Assembly (NCBI GenBank): GCA_964470915.1
Contig: CAYYEM010000021.1
Coordinates: 1 to 26,624, forward strand
Direction: 5' to 3'
Origin: CAYPXN01 sp964470915
GTDB taxonomy: Bacteria; UBA10199; JADFYH01
DNA length: 26,624 nucleotides
The notes under the pieces were generated by a model. That model saw only the letters and a list, made by a program, of their open reading frames with translations. It was not told where the DNA came from and did no database searches. Positions 16,973 through 24,638 of this stretch are shown one piece after another. How positions within the stretch are numbered: position 1 is the stretch's first letter; each line of letters starts with the position of its first letter. Made by a program: the position numbers and the translations under genes.

Positions 16973-18862
16973 TTATTTTTTTGGATTAGTTTCAACTTTT
17001 CTCTTACCGTAATCATGATAAATTTCGAAATATTTTTTAATCACTGCTTGTGCAACGGGTGCTGCAGCTGCGCCACCATGTCCTCCGTGCTCTACTATCA
17101 CTGAAACTGCAATCTCAGGTTTATCGGCAGGTGCGTAAGCTACAAACCAAGCATGATCTTCCATTTTTTTACTTCGGGCTTTTCTACCAAATGTATCGTA
17201 ATTCACTACCTGTGCTGTTCCTGTTTTACCTGCAATACTTAAACCTGGGAGGCGGATTTTATGGGCCGTCCCTCCACCATCTTGAACTACACCCCATAAA
17301 GCTTTTTTCAAGGCCGCCCATCCATGGTGATCGAGAGCGATATCAATTTTTTGAACAATCATTCTTTCTGGTTTTTTCTTAACTCCTTCTGGGCTTTCAA
17401 TCGCCTGAATCAGAGTAGGTGTAATTGCTAAACCATCGTTAGCCACACGAGCCATCATCAAAGCATTTTGCAGAGGAGTCACCAGGTTATAACCTTGACC
17501 AATCGATACAGATAAAGTTTCACCTGGATTCCACTCTTCTTTTTTTGTTTTCATTTTCCAAACAGAATCCGGCACTAAACCACTTTTTTCAAAATCGAGT
17601 TCAATGCCAGTAGGCGAGCCCAAACCAAATAATTTTGCATAACTCGCTAAACGATCGATACCTAAACGCTCACCCATTTTATAAAAATAAACATCACAAG
17701 ACTGAACTAGTGAGCGATAAAAATCTACAGGGCCATGTCCTTTCGAAAGCCAACAACCAAATTTTCTTCCTCCAAATTCGTAATAACCGGGGCACGAAAT
17801 TTTATCTTCAGGACGAATCAAAGATTCCGCTAATATCGATAAGCCTGTCATAATTTTAAAGGTAGAACCTGGCGGATAAGCTGCTTGTATAGTACGGTTT
17901 AAAAGCGATTTTCTTTCATCTGTATTTAAAAAGGCCCAATAAGATTTATTCTGATTTCCCAGTAACTTTTCGGGATCGTAAGAAGGTTGACTCACCAAAG
18001 CTAAAACTTCTCCACTTTGGACATTCATTACTACTACAGCACCCTCTTTATTATTCAAAGCTTGATAAGCTGTTTTTTGAAGATCTTTATCAATAGTAAG
18101 ATGTAGATTTGAACCTGCTTCAGGTGAATTTTGTAAAAGTGATTTTTCTAATGCAAAACTTTTTGATTTTACTTCTCTACCTAAAGCATCGACAATCACT
18201 TCATTTTTTCCATCTTTACCTCGAAGCTCTAAATCATAACGTCTTTCAATTCCTTGAGCGCCTATCCAGTCTCCAACTGCATAACGACCTGGAAACTCTT
18301 TTTGAAATTGTTTCAGTTTTTCGTCGCTAATTTCTCTCAAATATCCCAACACATGACCAAAAGCTTCCCCCTCTAAATAGTGCCGTTCTGGTTCAATAAG
18401 AATTTCTAAGGCATCCCAATCATTGGCTTGTGGATCTTCCTGCAAAAGGTTTTTTTTCATCTGAATTTGAGAAACCATTTCGCGAGAAAGATCATTTGCT
18501 AAGGGTACAGGGCTGAAACGTGAAAAACTTCGGGAAGCAGCAATTCTTTCCTGCAATTCAGAAACGGAAGAATTCAGAAACGGAGCAATTTGTTCTAGCA
18601 ATAGATTAAGGTTGGAAACTTTCTTTAAAGTTAAAAACAAATTAAAAGAGGGACGTGTGCTCGCCAACAGGTTTCCACGGCGATCATAAATATTACCGCG
18701 AGGAGCACGAATCGGAATTTCTTTGAGGGTGTACGAGTCTGAAAACTCAGCGTATTCCCCTCCTTTCATCAACTGCAAATAAGTTAGACGACCAAAAACA
18801 ATTACAAAAAAAAATAAAATTACCAAGGAGGCTATTAAAAATTTGGAGCGATCAAAAAACAT
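16973..18862 (-). CDS. mrdA: Penicillin-binding protein 2 (elongasome transpeptidase)
   Basis: Monofunctional class B transpeptidase of 629 residues that cross-links lateral-wall peptidoglycan with RodA. A short cytoplasmic tail and a TM helix (about 8-30) are followed by the dimerisation/pedestal domain with RAPRGNIYDRRGNLLA near 52-67. The transpeptidase domain has SxxK at Ser333-Lys336 (PPGSTFK), SCD at 388-390 in place of SxN, as is common in PBP2 proteins, and KTGT near 544-547. The tail after VIKKYFEIY is short. It lies 37 bases downstream of the mreD-like gene and just upstream of bcp and rodA. Confidence 0.97.
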   Translation of the reverse strand: MFFDRSKFLIASLVILFFFVIVFGRLTYLQLMKGGEYAEFSDSYTLKEIPIRAPRGNIYDRRGNLLASTRPSFNLFLTLKKVSNLNLLLEQIAPFLNSSVSELQERIAASRSFSRFSPVPLANDLSREMVSQIQMKKNLLQEDPQANDWDALEILIEPERHYLEGEAFGHVLGYLREISDEKLKQFQKEFPGRYAVGDWIGAQGIERRYDLELRGKDGKNEVIVDALGREVKSKSFALEKSLLQNSPEAGSNLHLTIDKDLQKTAYQALNNKEGAVVVMNVQSGEVLALVSQPSYDPEKLLGNQNKSYWAFLNTDERKSLLNRTIQAAYPPGSTFKIMTGLSILAESLIRPEDKISCPGYYEFGGRKFGCWLSKGHGPVDFYRSLVQSCDVYFYKMGERLGIDRLASYAKLFGLGSPTGIELDFEKSGLVPDSVWKMKTKKEEWNPGETLSVSIGQGYNLVTPLQNALMMARVANDGLAITPTLIQAIESPEGVKKKPERMIVQKIDIALDHHGWAALKKALWGVVQDGGGTAHKIRLPGLSIAGKTGTAQVVNYDTFGRKARSKKMEDHAWFVAYAPADKPEIAVSVIVEHGGHGGAAAAPVAQAVIKKYFEIYHDYGKRKVETNPKK

Positions 18863-18899
18863 AAATCATATCACCCTACAAGCACACGCTTGATTAAGC

Positions 18900-19508
18900 T
18901 CACCAACTATCTTTCAAACCAAAACGCTTTCTGACTCTTCTTTGAAATTTAAAGGGACCATTCTTTCGAGATTGACGTAGTTGTTGCACCGTAAACAAAT
19001 TCATTTGTCGCTCTGAGTTTTTTGAGTTTAAATATTTCTCTTCAAATGCTGCACCTTTTTCTTCTAGTAAGTACCATAAAAAAATACAGAATGCATAAAT
19101 CAAGAAAAGCTCTACAACAAACCTTCCCCAAAACAAGTAAGCTTGCTGACTCCATAAATAATCTTTTCGAAGATAAAGAAAAAACAGGCCTAACAGCAAA
19201 AAAACCCAGCTTGTTTTTTGAATCAAATTAGGTCGTAATACTTTACGTTTAAAAAACTCTATCATGGCATAAAGTAGCAAAACAAATATAGTGAGAGCCT
19301 CTTTTTCATGAGTATAGGCCCCCAACACGGCAATACTCATTGCAGCCATTCCCAATGAAATCCAAAGAGTAGATGAATAAAAAATATATGCTAATATCAA
19401 GAAAGGAAAATAGAGAACTATACGCCCTAGAAAACTTTGATTAGAAAAAAAACAAGCTATCAAAATAGAAAAAAAATAGAGCAAAAATAGTAAAAAGGAA
19501 TTCTTCAT
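18900..19508 (-). CDS. mreD: Probable MreD, rod-shape membrane protein
   Basis: A 202-residue protein with about five hydrophobic helices within the first 150 residues (LLFLLYFFSILIACFF, then the FPFLILAYIFY region and others) and a basic C-terminal tail (KFQRRVRKRFGLK). Sequence conservation with MreD is too weak to recognise by motif alone. The call rests on size, topology and position: its ATG overlaps the mreC stop by four bases (19505-19508) and mrdA follows, the classical mreBCD-mrdA order. The charged tail of about 50 residues is longer than in typical MreD. Confidence 0.7.
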   Translation of the reverse strand: MKNSFLLFLLYFFSILIACFFSNQSFLGRIVLYFPFLILAYIFYSSTLWISLGMAAMSIAVLGAYTHEKEALTIFVLLLYAMIEFFKRKVLRPNLIQKTSWVFLLLGLFFLYLRKDYLWSQQAYLFWGRFVVELFLIYAFCIFLWYLLEEKGAAFEEKYLNSKNSERQMNLFTVQQLRQSRKNGPFKFQRRVRKRFGLKDSW

Positions 19509-20338
19509 GGAATTAAAATAGCCACCTCTCGGAGTTTAGAGAAGTCTACTTCAGGCAATACTTCAGCAGAAACAAATAAAGCCTTATCATCCTTTTGAAT
19601 AGAAGCAATTTTCCCTATCAACATAGCTTTCGGAAAGATTTTGTCCAAACCCGAAGTCATCACACTATCACCAACTTCTATCTTTTCAGACGAGCCTAAA
19701 TATTCCATTTTAGTCACCCAATAGCGACGGTCTAAAAGAAGCTTTTTTTCCGCTCCTTTTAAAATACCCCTCGCACCGCTGGGATATATTTCTACATCTA
19801 TTGCTGACTGAGTACTGATTAATGGCATTACTTTTGCGCTTTTAGAAAACACCTTAGAGATCACGCCTACCACCCCAGCTTCTGCAACCACCACCTGACC
19901 TGGCGCAATCGCTACTTCACTGCCTTGATTAATCCAAATACCAGAAGAAGGATCTAAAGGATCATAATTCATCACTTCAGCCAACTTGGGATGAAAGGAA
20001 GTTTTTTCCCAAACCGATAAAATTTCTTGAGAATGACTATATGTTTTTAGCTGGCTTTGTGCTTCAAGCCACTTTTGTTTTAAGTCAGCATTTTCTGATT
20101 TTAATGTTTGGTTTTCTTTCTGCAATCCCCGCAAAAAAATATAGTGGTTAAAAGCATTATCAAAAGGTCTCCAAATAGAATTTGAAAGAGATAAAAAAGG
20201 ACGAAGAGACCAGTGAATGAAGGCATCATTTTTTTCATGAAGAGGAGCAATCCAACGACTGAGAATCACAAAGGCAAACAAGAATAAAACTAAACCTTTT
20301 CCAAAACTAAACCTAAATTGACGGCGAGGAAATTTCAT
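19505..20338 (-). CDS. mreC: Rod-shape determining protein MreC
   Basis: A bitopic periplasmic scaffold linking MreB/MreD/RodA to PBP2, 277 residues (usual 270-300). A basic cytoplasmic N-terminus precedes a TM helix (about 13-31), then a coiled coil (roughly 70-98, LQKENQTLKSENADLKQKW) and the double beta-barrel domain. Typical segments of that domain are PSSGIWINQGSE, GVVGVISKVFSKSAKVMPL and GDSVMTSGLDKIFPKAMLIGK. It follows mreB after 116 bases and overlaps the mreD-like gene. No convincing Shine-Dalgarno precedes the ATG. Confidence 0.95.
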   Translation of the reverse strand: MKFPRRQFRFSFGKGLVLFLFAFVILSRWIAPLHEKNDAFIHWSLRPFLSLSNSIWRPFDNAFNHYIFLRGLQKENQTLKSENADLKQKWLEAQSQLKTYSHSQEILSVWEKTSFHPKLAEVMNYDPLDPSSGIWINQGSEVAIAPGQVVVAEAGVVGVISKVFSKSAKVMPLISTQSAIDVEIYPSGARGILKGAEKKLLLDRRYWVTKMEYLGSSEKIEVGDSVMTSGLDKIFPKAMLIGKIASIQKDDKALFVSAEVLPEVDFSKLREVAILIP

Positions 20339-20454
20339 TCAAAAATCTTAGACCAGAAAGGAAACAGAGTTTCAATGAGAAATGAAAAAAGGAAAAAAAC
20401 TGAGCTATTTTTTAAAACTTTAGAATAAATCTGCTCATCCTTAACGTGCCCGTT

Positions 20455-21489
20455 TTAATTTACAGTAATGCCTCGCAAGGTGTCGAGTTCATCGAGAGCA
20501 CGACCTGTGCCTAAAACAACCGCAGAAAGTGGATCATCTCCAATGGTAACAGGCAATCCGGTTTCTGCTCGAATCAGAACATCTAAGTTTTTCAAAAGAG
20601 CGCCACCCCCGGTTAAAACAATTCCTTTGTCTACAATATCTGCAGCTAATTCAGGAGGCGTTTTTTCAAGAGCCACACGCACTGCTTCTACAATTGCATT
20701 TACAGGTTCTGCAATAGCCTCTCTGATTTCATCACTGTTGACTTCCATGACTCTTGGCACCCCAGCAACCAAATCGCGCCCTTTAATCTCAATCGTTTTA
20801 ACTTCGCCATTAGGATAAGCATTTCCGACGGCAATCTTCACCATCTCAGCGGTTCTTTCTCCAATCAACAAATTATATTTTCTTTTAATATACTGGATAA
20901 TGGCTTCGTCCATTTTATCGCCAGCAACTCTCACTGATTGGGAAAAAACAATGCCTGCCAAAGAAATGACTGCAACTTCAGTTGTGCCTCCGCCAATATC
21001 TACGATCATGTTGCCAGTGGCCTCGGTAATAGGCAGACCTGCCCCAATAGCAGCTGCCATGGGTTCTTCAATCAAATATACTTCCCTGGCTCCCGCACAC
21101 TGAGCAGATTCTCGCACAGCTCTTCTTTCAACTTCAGTGATGCCAAAAGGAACACAAATGATAATACGAGGTCTCACTAAATTTTTTCGATTATGGACCT
21201 TACGAATAAAATAACGGAGCATGGCTTCTGTAATTTCAAAATCAGCTATCACTCCATCTTTCATCGGACGAATAGCTTCTATATTTCCAGGAGTGCGGCC
21301 CAACATTTCTTTTGCCTCACGCCCGACAGCTAAAACTTTTTTCATGCCCTTGGAATCTTTTTGCACAGCCACCACAGAAGGTTCCGCACAAACGATCCCC
21401 TTTCCTTTTACATATACCAAGGTGTTCGCAGTCCCTAGGTCAATGGCGAGATCACTCGAAAAAAGACCAAAAATTTTATCTAAAATCAC
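20455..21489 (-). CDS. mreB: Rod-shape determining protein MreB
   Basis: Bacterial actin homologue, 344 residues, that forms membrane-associated filaments directing lateral-wall synthesis. Nucleotide-binding motifs: phosphate-1 DLAIDLGTANTLVY near 13-26, phosphate-2 MIVDIGGGTTEVAVIS, and the adenosine motif GIVLTGGGALLKNLD. The N-terminus MILDKIFGLFSSD includes a short amphipathic-like stretch. The start codon is GTG (21487-21489), with AGAGAG about 8 bases upstream. First gene of the mreB-mreC-mreD-mrdA-bcp-rodA cluster. Its codon use and GC look somewhat higher than the neighbours, as expected of a conserved, highly expressed gene. Confidence 0.98.
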   Translation of the reverse strand: MILDKIFGLFSSDLAIDLGTANTLVYVKGKGIVCAEPSVVAVQKDSKGMKKVLAVGREAKEMLGRTPGNIEAIRPMKDGVIADFEITEAMLRYFIRKVHNRKNLVRPRIIICVPFGITEVERRAVRESAQCAGAREVYLIEEPMAAAIGAGLPITEATGNMIVDIGGGTTEVAVISLAGIVFSQSVRVAGDKMDEAIIQYIKRKYNLLIGERTAEMVKIAVGNAYPNGEVKTIEIKGRDLVAGVPRVMEVNSDEIREAIAEPVNAIVEAVRVALEKTPPELAADIVDKGIVLTGGGALLKNLDVLIRAETGLPVTIGDDPLSAVVLGTGRALDELDTLRGITVN

Positions 21490-21810
21490 AGCACACTCTC
21501 TCTTTTGATAAATGAAGGATGGATATTACCCCAAGACTAAAGACGAAAATAAAATCTTAATGCTAAATATCATTTTGAGAAATTCACTGGCAAGGAGGAA
21601 ATAAAAAACTTTCTTTAAAATGAAGAAAAAATCCTAAACTTTGCTTGACTATTTATTTTAGCTGGGTTTTAGAAGCTCCACCTTTCGGGTGGGGTCAAAA
21701 TTATTATATAATTAAATATAATATTTAGATCATTTAAAAAATAATTTTTAAAATTCTTAAAAATGTGCTAAAGATATAAAAGAAATTTTATTAGCATATG
21801 AAAATTTAAG

Positions 21811-21839
21811 TTGATGATATCATTGCAGAACGGTATCAT
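21811..21839 (+). promoter_or_regulatory. Promoter of the OmpA-domain gene
   Basis: A -35 element TTGATG (21811-21816), a 17-base spacer and a -10 element TATCAT (21834-21839, five of six matches) form a good sigma-70 type promoter. The predicted start near 21846 gives a leader of about 87 bases before the ATG at 21933. It is the best-formed promoter I see in this region. Confidence 0.65.
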
Positions 21840-21873
21840 TAAATGAAATTGAAAAAAGAATGTATCGGCTGTT

Positions 21874-21897
21874 GTTAAAATTTCTTTAAATTTTAAC
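21874..21897 (+). promoter_or_regulatory. 5' UTR stem-loop of the OmpA-domain gene
   Basis: A perfect 10-base inverted repeat (GTTAAAATTT / AAATTTTAAC) with a CTTT loop lies within the predicted leader, ending 35 bases before the start codon and leaving the GGAGG site free. It is followed by CCAC and not a U-run, so it is not an intrinsic terminator. A role in mRNA stability is possible by analogy with E. coli ompA. Confidence 0.55.
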
Positions 21898-21932
21898 CAC
21901 TTACATAGTCTTAAACCTAACTGGAGGAAAAA

Positions 21933-22553
21933 ATGAAAAAACTGGCACTCGTCAGTCTATTAACCTTGTTTGGTGCTGTTTCCCTTGTAGGGGGCATTAA
22001 ACAGATCGGGGCTACTGACAATACAATCGTCCCCGAAGTCTCTAACCCTGCTGCTTGTCAGGCAGACAGAAAAAATCGGGAAACCTGTAAGCGTTGGTAT
22101 GAGCTTACGGAAGATCCAGATCCAACCGCTTGGGTCTACGATCGCAGAAATCTTGAGGCTCCCGCTCGTTGGTACTACGTAGGTAGTAAGCCTAAAGTAC
22201 AAGCAAAGAAAATTGTCATCGACAAGATGATCCATTTTGCTTTCAACAAATACAACATCAAACCTGACTCTTATGGTATCTTGAATGATGTGGCTTCTAT
22301 TATTAATGCAAATCCTCAAATTAAGAAAATTAAAGTAGAAGGACACACAGACGCTATTGGATCTGAAGCATACAACATGAAGTTGTCACAAAGACGCGCT
22401 GAATCTGTTGTGAAGTATCTCGTAGATAAAGGCGTTCCAGCTTCTAAATTAGATCCTGTTGGCTATGGTAAAACACGACCTATCGCTACAAACAAAACAG
22501 CTGCAGGCCGTGCTCAAAACCGTCGCGTAGAATTTAACGTGGTAGATCAATAA
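21933..22553 (+). CDS. OmpA-domain outer-membrane/peptidoglycan-binding protein
   Basis: A 206-residue exported protein. The N-terminal signal (MKKLALVSLLTLFGAVSLVGG) lacks a lipobox Cys, so it is probably not a Pal lipoprotein. A short domain (about 30-88) has Cys42 and Cys52 and repeated RWY elements (KRWYELTEDPDP, ARWYYVG). The C-terminal OmpA/MotB peptidoglycan-binding domain (about 93-206) has KVEGHTDAIGSEAYNMKLS (Asp140), QRRAESVVKYL and GRAQNRRVEF. There is no beta-barrel. A strong GGAGG precedes the ATG, and a good promoter, leader hairpin and terminator make it a monocistronic, probably abundant transcript. The N-terminal domain is not one I recognise. Confidence 0.92.
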   Translation: MKKLALVSLLTLFGAVSLVGGIKQIGATDNTIVPEVSNPAACQADRKNRETCKRWYELTEDPDPTAWVYDRRNLEAPARWYYVGSKPKVQAKKIVIDKMIHFAFNKYNIKPDSYGILNDVASIINANPQIKKIKVEGHTDAIGSEAYNMKLSQRRAESVVKYLVDKGVPASKLDPVGYGKTRPIATNKTAAGRAQNRRVEFNVVDQ

Positions 22554-22570
22554 GCCACGCTCGTATGGTT

Positions 22571-22610
22571 AAAAAAAACCCTCTGAGTCAATGATTCAGA
22601 GGGTTTTTTA
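22571..22610 (+). terminator. Rho-independent terminator of the OmpA-domain gene
   Basis: An 11-base stem (CCCTCTGAGTC / GATTCAGAGGG, one G-U pair, 3-base loop, 22579-22603) is followed by TTTTTT and preceded by an A-run, starting 26 bases after the stop codon. It is a textbook intrinsic terminator and insulates the downstream operon. Confidence 0.93.
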
Positions 22611-22668
22611 TTGCCTGAAGGAGCTTGAAAAGATAAAGAGTGATTTTAAAAATTAAGGACCATTCAAT

Positions 22669-23514
22669 ATGAAAAAAATCGTTTTTAGCTTTTCAGTCAT
22701 TCTGTGCATTTTTTCTTTAAGCCTACCTTTACAGGCCGACAAAATCGACAGCGAAAAATGCCCAGGTGCAAATGCCCCGCCCCCTCCAGTCTTAAAGGTA
22801 GATTTGCCTGCGTTGATTATTGCCCTTGAAAACATACGCACAAGTGATGGAAAGGCTATATTTAAAAACAATCCTGAAAATGAAGCTGTGCTTCGAAAGA
22901 TTTTTGAATCTACCCCTAGCAAAACTAAACTAGAACAGTTCTTTCAGCTTTTATTTTTACTACAAAACAATATCAGTAAGCAAAATCTACCTATTGTGGT
23001 TCACCCTCCCTCCATTACAGAGGTACTTTTAACGGCTAAGGTTTTTACTGACCCTGCTTTTCCGAAAAAAATCACAAAAGTAGAATTGCAAGTGGACGAT
23101 CCTCAGCGCAATCCCTACTATACTGTAGAATTTTCAGATCCTGAGGTTCGCTTTTCAGTAAACCAAGGCCGAGGTTTTTCCAGTTGGGATCAAGGCATGT
23201 GTCAAACTGCAAAAGATCTTATTTTTTATAATGGTTTTTCATTTAGAATTCGTAATAATCGTATCAACAAAAATCTTGTAATTGACGACTTTAACAAAGT
23301 TCAAATTTACGGTGATTTTGGTTCAAGAAAGTTTTTTGAAATTGATTTAAATTATCTTGATCTTGAAAAAGTAGAATTTATCGATGGCACCGATCAAGGA
23401 AAAGTAAAAGCAAGGGTTGCAAAACGTGAGTTTAAGGAAAATAAGCATTCGGGCTTTTTTAAATTTATTGGCTCGCTTATTCCCAACACAAGTCAACAAC
23501 GTATAGACTGGTAA
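22669..23514 (+). CDS. Exported protein of unknown function
   Basis: A 281-residue protein that I do not recognise. The N-terminus is a clear signal peptide (MKKIVFSFSV, hydrophobic to about 20, probable cleavage after LQA at 23). The mature part starts with DKIDSEKCPGANAPPPP and has only two cysteines (31 and 178), which could pair in the periplasm. A helical segment (about 70-103) precedes a region rich in beta-type sequence (135-245: KVELQVDD, PYYTVEFSDPEVRFSV, VQIYGDFG, KFFEIDLNYLDLEKVEF), suggesting a small beta-sandwich or lipid-binding fold. That is a guess. AAGGA lies 9 bases before the ATG. It opens the operon leading to the PpiD-like chaperone (32 bases downstream), which supports an envelope role. 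Confidence 0.8.
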   Translation: MKKIVFSFSVILCIFSLSLPLQADKIDSEKCPGANAPPPPVLKVDLPALIIALENIRTSDGKAIFKNNPENEAVLRKIFESTPSKTKLEQFFQLLFLLQNNISKQNLPIVVHPPSITEVLLTAKVFTDPAFPKKITKVELQVDDPQRNPYYTVEFSDPEVRFSVNQGRGFSSWDQGMCQTAKDLIFYNGFSFRIRNNRINKNLVIDDFNKVQIYGDFGSRKFFEIDLNYLDLEKVEFIDGTDQGKVKARVAKREFKENKHSGFFKFIGSLIPNTSQQRIDW

Positions 23515-23546
23515 GCATTTCGCTTACCCCATATAGGATATAAAAA

Positions 23547-24638
23547 ATGTTAGATCATCTTCGCAAACATTCTAAAAGCTGGATCATCAAAACCATTCTA
23601 GGTTTCATGACCGTTGGTTTAATTCTATTTTTTGGCTATTCAGGATTACAAAAATCTTCCAATTCAGAAAAAATGGGAAATAGCTCAACTGTAGCTGAAG
23701 TCAATGGGGAGAAAATACCCGAAGGCCAATTTCAACAAGCTTATGAAGCTCAATTAAAATTTTATGAGCAAATTGCAAAAGGAAATATCACCCCTACTCT
23801 TTCTCAAAACATTAAAACCAATGTATTAAAACGATTAATTGATACCACTCTCATGGCACAACAGGCCAGGGCCATAGGTTTGGCAATCTCAAATAAAGAA
23901 CTCGCTCAAGAAATTACTTCGAATCCAAATTTTTACAAAGATAACTTCTTTAATAAAAAATTCTACCTTGAACAATTTAAGCCTTATTATGAAAGAATCA
24001 ATGGCAAAGACTACGAAGACAGTCTTCGGCAAGATATCTTGGCTGATAAGTTTGAAAAATTTATTAAAGACTCTGTCAGTGTCAGCGAAGATGAAGTTAA
24101 AAGAGAGTTTATCATCGCCAATACAGAGCTCAATCTGCAAAAAATAATTATCCCTCAAGCAAAATCTGAATCTCAAACAGCAGCCGAAAGCCAAGCCTCC
24201 AATCAAATTGAAGAAGAAATCTTAAAAGCTCTTGAGGAAAATACAATCATTGCAAAGGGAACTAAGAAAAGCGCCTCTCCATTTGATCTGATTTTTAAAA
24301 AATATTCACTTAAAAGTGAAGAAACAGGCTTTCATTCTTTAAGAGATAAAATGGCTTTTGTGGGAGATCCTAATGCAACAGAAGCGTTAAGTTGTATTAT
24401 GACTTTAAGCACCGAAAAATCTTTTTGCCCCAAAGCCTATTCCATTGGAAATAATAAAGTTATTTTTAAACTAGTTAGCATGAAAAGCCCAGACCTCACT
24501 AAGTTTGAGCAAGAAAAAGCAAACCTTGAAAAAACCCTATTAAATCGTAGGCAAACCCTCATTTTGCAGCAAATCACCAATGCTATTTCTAAAGAAGCAA
24601 AAATCCAAAGTTATTTAAAAGCGACCCCTCAAACATGA
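23547..24638 (+). CDS. PpiD/SurA-N-type membrane-anchored periplasmic chaperone
   Basis: A 363-residue protein with a PpiD-like N-terminus: a short basic cytoplasmic stretch (MLDHLRKHSKSWIIKT), a TM helix (about 15-32) and a SurA_N-type chaperone domain (about 45-190: VAEVNGEKIPEGQFQQAYEAQ, LKRLIDTTLMAQQARAIGLAIS, SVSEDEVKREF). PpiD is about 620 residues with a parvulin domain. Here the following segment (190-310) shows no recognisable parvulin motif and contains a Gln/Ser/Ala linker. The C-terminus returns to a helical tail (LTKFEQEKANLEKTLLNRRQ) typical of the SurA/PpiD fold. It probably assists folding of exported proteins without prolyl isomerase activity (inference). It overlaps the next gene by four bases (ATGA). 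Confidence 0.8.
   Translation: MLDHLRKHSKSWIIKTILGFMTVGLILFFGYSGLQKSSNSEKMGNSSTVAEVNGEKIPEGQFQQAYEAQLKFYEQIAKGNITPTLSQNIKTNVLKRLIDTTLMAQQARAIGLAISNKELAQEITSNPNFYKDNFFNKKFYLEQFKPYYERINGKDYEDSLRQDILADKFEKFIKDSVSVSEDEVKREFIIANTELNLQKIIIPQAKSESQTAAESQASNQIEEEILKALEENTIIAKGTKKSASPFDLIFKKYSLKSEETGFHSLRDKMAFVGDPNATEALSCIMTLSTEKSFCPKAYSIGNNKVIFKLVSMKSPDLTKFEQEKANLEKTLLNRRQTLILQQITNAISKEAKIQSYLKATPQT

Larger units (their letters stand above)
21490..21932. other. AT-rich divergent intergenic region (mreB / OmpA-like gene)
   Basis: A 443-base region with no credible gene on either strand. It contains very AT-rich stretches, including a perfect 10-base palindrome ATTATATAAT with an internal TATAAT (21707-21712). 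An isolated GC-rich hairpin (21676-21694, CTCCACC / GGTGGGG with a 5-base loop and one G-U pair) stands out. The right end carries the promoter and 5' leader of the OmpA-like gene. A minus-strand mreB promoter must lie in the left half; the best match (TTGCCA, 18 bases, TATTTA) is weak. A Shine-Dalgarno-like AAGGAGG near 21592 has no usable start after it. Confidence 0.8.

Noticed and set aside
20338..20454. Possible terminator between mreB and mreC (GAGC/GCTC followed by a T-run on minus)
   Set aside because: Only four base pairs with a loop of about 30 bases; too weak to call, and the genes are expected to be co-transcribed.
21591..21635. Strong Shine-Dalgarno-like AAGGAGG followed by a tiny ATG frame
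   Set aside because: The ATG is over 20 bases from the site and encodes only MKKKS before a stop; likely chance in purine-rich DNA.
22611..22660. Possible promoter for the 22669 operon (TTGAAA, 17 bases, AAAAAT)
   Set aside because: Poor -10, and the implied start would fall beyond the ribosome binding site. A promoter must exist after the terminator, but I cannot place it.
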